Below, in pieces: positions 4,711-6,081 of a stretch of DNA of 6,081 nt. The translations under genes and the position numbers were made by a program. Under the pieces are notes generated by a model that did not search any database, was not told where the DNA came from, and saw only the letters and a program-made list of their open reading frames with translations. How positions within the stretch are numbered: position 1 is the first letter of the stretch; each line of letters begins with the position of its first letter. Location of the stretch: contig WQRP01000056.1 in NCBI GenBank assembly GCA_009786675.1, positions 1 through 6,081 of the forward strand, written 5' to 3'. The stretch comes from Treponema sp. Its GTDB lineage: Bacteria > Spirochaetota > Spirochaetia > Treponematales > Breznakiellaceae.

Positions 4711-6081
4711 CTAGGGGCGGACAAGCCGGAAGCCAAGGTCGTCGCCCCCCATAGCTGGATCCTCGCCAGCCCGAAACGAACGAGCGCCCGACCTGGCCGG
4801 GCTGACCCAGCAACCGCCGCGACGCACGCGGACGGATCCCGAGAACGCGCCCACTGGGTCGGTCTCAGGATAATCCGGGTATGAACCCCACCAGTCCCAA
4901 ACCCACTCCCACACGTTGCCACTCATATCGTACAGGCCAAGCGCGTTCGGTTGCCTGGTTCCCACCTCATGCGTTCTTCCGTCACTATTCTCCCAGATCC
5001 ACGCGACATCGCCGACGGTGTCGCTTCCCGAAAAGACGAAGTTACCATGGCATACTATCCCACCACGCGCGGCGAACTCCCACTGAGCTTCGGTCGGCAG
5101 TCGATATCCGGTGGAGCCAGGGACTATTTCAACGGCATCCCATATTGGGTCACCAAGCCATGGCACAGACCCCCAGTCGTCGGGGTTCGTGCTGCCGTTT
5201 ATTCTGTACGCGGGCGTCAGACCACTCCGTATGCTCAGCCTGTTGCTGAACACCAGCGCTTCGTACCAGCTTACGCTTTCCACCGGAAGATTCCGCCAGT
5301 TCACGCCCGTCACGGGAACACCGTCCCAGTTCGTCGCACCAGTAAACCTACTGGGGCGCGTTCCCATCACGTCGTACCATTCCCCCTGCGTCACCTGGAA
5401 ACGGCTCATGCAGAAGCCGCTTACCGTTACCGCGCGAACGGGGCTTGAACAGCAACAGGTGGTTAGACAGCCCATCTGGAACGTGCCGCCTTCCACACGA
5501 ACGAAACTACCAGAGCCGTGACGAGCCACAAAACTTCGCGACAGCGTGACCACTGCGCCAGTATTGTTCGTCACCGTCGCAGCTTGCCCGCTAATGATTC
5601 CCTCAAACAAATCAGAAAAGATGAAGTCGGCATTGGCCGTAAGCGTAAGCATGGCGGTGTATGTGCCGCCCAGGAACGGGTTATGGCTAGGGTTCCACGA
5701 CACCGCGCCCACGGTAAAATAACCAGTGCCGCTTGCCTTGCCTACAGGCGTCGCGCCTGTAACCGGGGAGGCAACGGTAATTGCAGCACTATAAATAAAC
5801 GCGGGATGCACCCTAAAGCTGGCCGTAAAGCCAGCCGTAATTCCGTGGCCGCCAGACACCGTCACTATTGTGCTGTGCGTTCCCGCCGGCAAACCCGTAT
5901 TCGGACTTATCATAAAGCTGGCGGAAGCGCCCGCGGCTATACTGCCTATCGACAGGGGCAGCTCGAAGCTTGCGCCGCTATCGCCAGACGACACGGTCAG
6001 GGGCCCAGTGTCCTGGTTACTCGTGTTGGTAACGGTTATGGTTTGCGCTGCCTGTTGCCCGTAGCCGGACGTCGCGTCGGG
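4711..6081 (-). CDS. Ig-like domain protein with C-terminal FGE-sulfatase (SUMF1) domain, partial (5' end outside window)
   Basis: The frame is open from the right edge to TAG 4713-4711, giving 456 residues. A GTG at 5994 is only an internal Val in a domain strand, not a start. Window residues 1-91 are an Ig-like module (QTITVTNT, PNTGLPAGTHSTIVTVSGGHG). Residues 92-187 are a second beta module (AAITVASPVTGA, VSWNP, TYTAMLTLTAN, ISGQAATVTNNTGAVVTLS). Both are types seen repeated in treponemal surface proteins. The FGE/SUMF1 domain spans about 192-456: VEGGTFQMG, VTQGEWYDVMG, VESVSWYEALVFSNRLS, GYRLPTEAQWEFAARGG, GLYDMSGNVWEWVWDWW, RVRRGGCW and LGFRLVRP. After GG the two positions of the catalytic Cys pair of true formylglycine-generating enzymes are Ser 427 and Gly 432, so it is probably a non-catalytic C-type-lectin-fold binding domain. 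An odd Cys cluster (205, 209-211) follows the MG motif. Surface display is inferred; the signal peptide and further repeats should lie beyond the edge. Confidence 0.9.
   Translation of the reverse strand, partial: PDATSGYGQQAAQTITVTNTSNQDTGPLTVSSGDSGASFELPLSIGSIAAGASASFMISPNTGLPAGTHSTIVTVSGGHGITAGFTASFRVHPAFIYSAAITVASPVTGATPVGKASGTGYFTVGAVSWNPSHNPFLGGTYTAMLTLTANADFIFSDLFEGIISGQAATVTNNTGAVVTLSRSFVARHGSGSFVRVEGGTFQMGCLTTCCCSSPVRAVTVSGFCMSRFQVTQGEWYDVMGTRPSRFTGATNWDGVPVTGVNWRNLPVESVSWYEALVFSNRLSIRSGLTPAYRINGSTNPDDWGSVPWLGDPIWDAVEIVPGSTGYRLPTEAQWEFAARGGIVCHGNFVFSGSDTVGDVAWIWENSDGRTHEVGTRQPNALGLYDMSGNVWEWVWDWWGSYPDYPETDPVGAFSGSVRVRRGGCWVSPARSGARSFRAGEDPAMGGDDLGFRLVRP

Noticed and set aside
5992..5994. 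GTG 5994 as start of the Ig/FGE gene.
   Set aside because: It lies inside an Ig-like strand (GPLTVSSGDSG) and the frame is open beyond it to the window edge.

Overview
The window reads as a piece of a GC-rich host-associated spirochaete chromosome, most likely a Treponema or close relative. That assignment is inference. It rests on the style of the Ig-like repeats fused to an FGE-sulfatase (SUMF1-type) domain, on the density of predicted lipoproteins, and on the AAA/DUF4143 ATPase. No rRNA, tRNA, CRISPR array, integrase or transposase is visible.

Layout. (1) 1-1604, minus: the N-terminal 534 residues of a lipoprotein that runs off the left edge. Almost all of it is a tandem array of an 84-residue (252-bp) repeat. 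The frame is open to the edge and has no stop in the window, so ORF lists that require a stop will miss it; the long plus-strand frames over it are shadows. (2) 1605-1827: a divergent intergenic region with a candidate promoter for the lipoprotein, a perfect 10-bp hairpin, and three 19-bp ATTCC-N9-GGAAT palindromes spaced exactly 23 bp apart. The last palindrome sits at the -35 position of the rightward promoter. (3) 1828-3087, plus: an AAA_14/DUF4143 ATPase whose ATG lies seven bases past a TATACT box, so its mRNA may be leaderless. (4) 3088-3338: a 13-bp direct repeat, a promoter-like element, a doubtful 30-codon ORF and a strong two-tier hairpin. (5) 3339-4525, minus: two adjacent paralogous lipoproteins, one with two fibronectin-III-like domains and one with a single such domain. 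(6) 4526-4710: a hairpin-rich spacer. (7) 4711-6081, minus: the C-terminal 456 residues of a modular protein with Ig-like domains followed by an FGE/SUMF1 C-type-lectin-fold domain that lacks both positions of the catalytic cysteine pair; its 5' end is off the right edge.

How it fits together. Apart from the ATPase, every confident gene has features of the cell surface: three have lipoprotein signal peptides and the fourth is built from Ig-like and lectin-fold modules. The right half is a leftward surface-protein cluster (Ig/FGE protein, then two Fn3 lipoproteins) ending at the 3290-3335 hairpin. The ATPase is a separate unit, divergent from the repeat lipoprotein and convergent with the Fn3 genes, with its own unusual upstream operator-like array. 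The points most worth following up are the 23-bp-phased palindromes with the possible leaderless start, the exactly periodic repeat lipoprotein, and the FGE-fold domain without its active-site cysteines.
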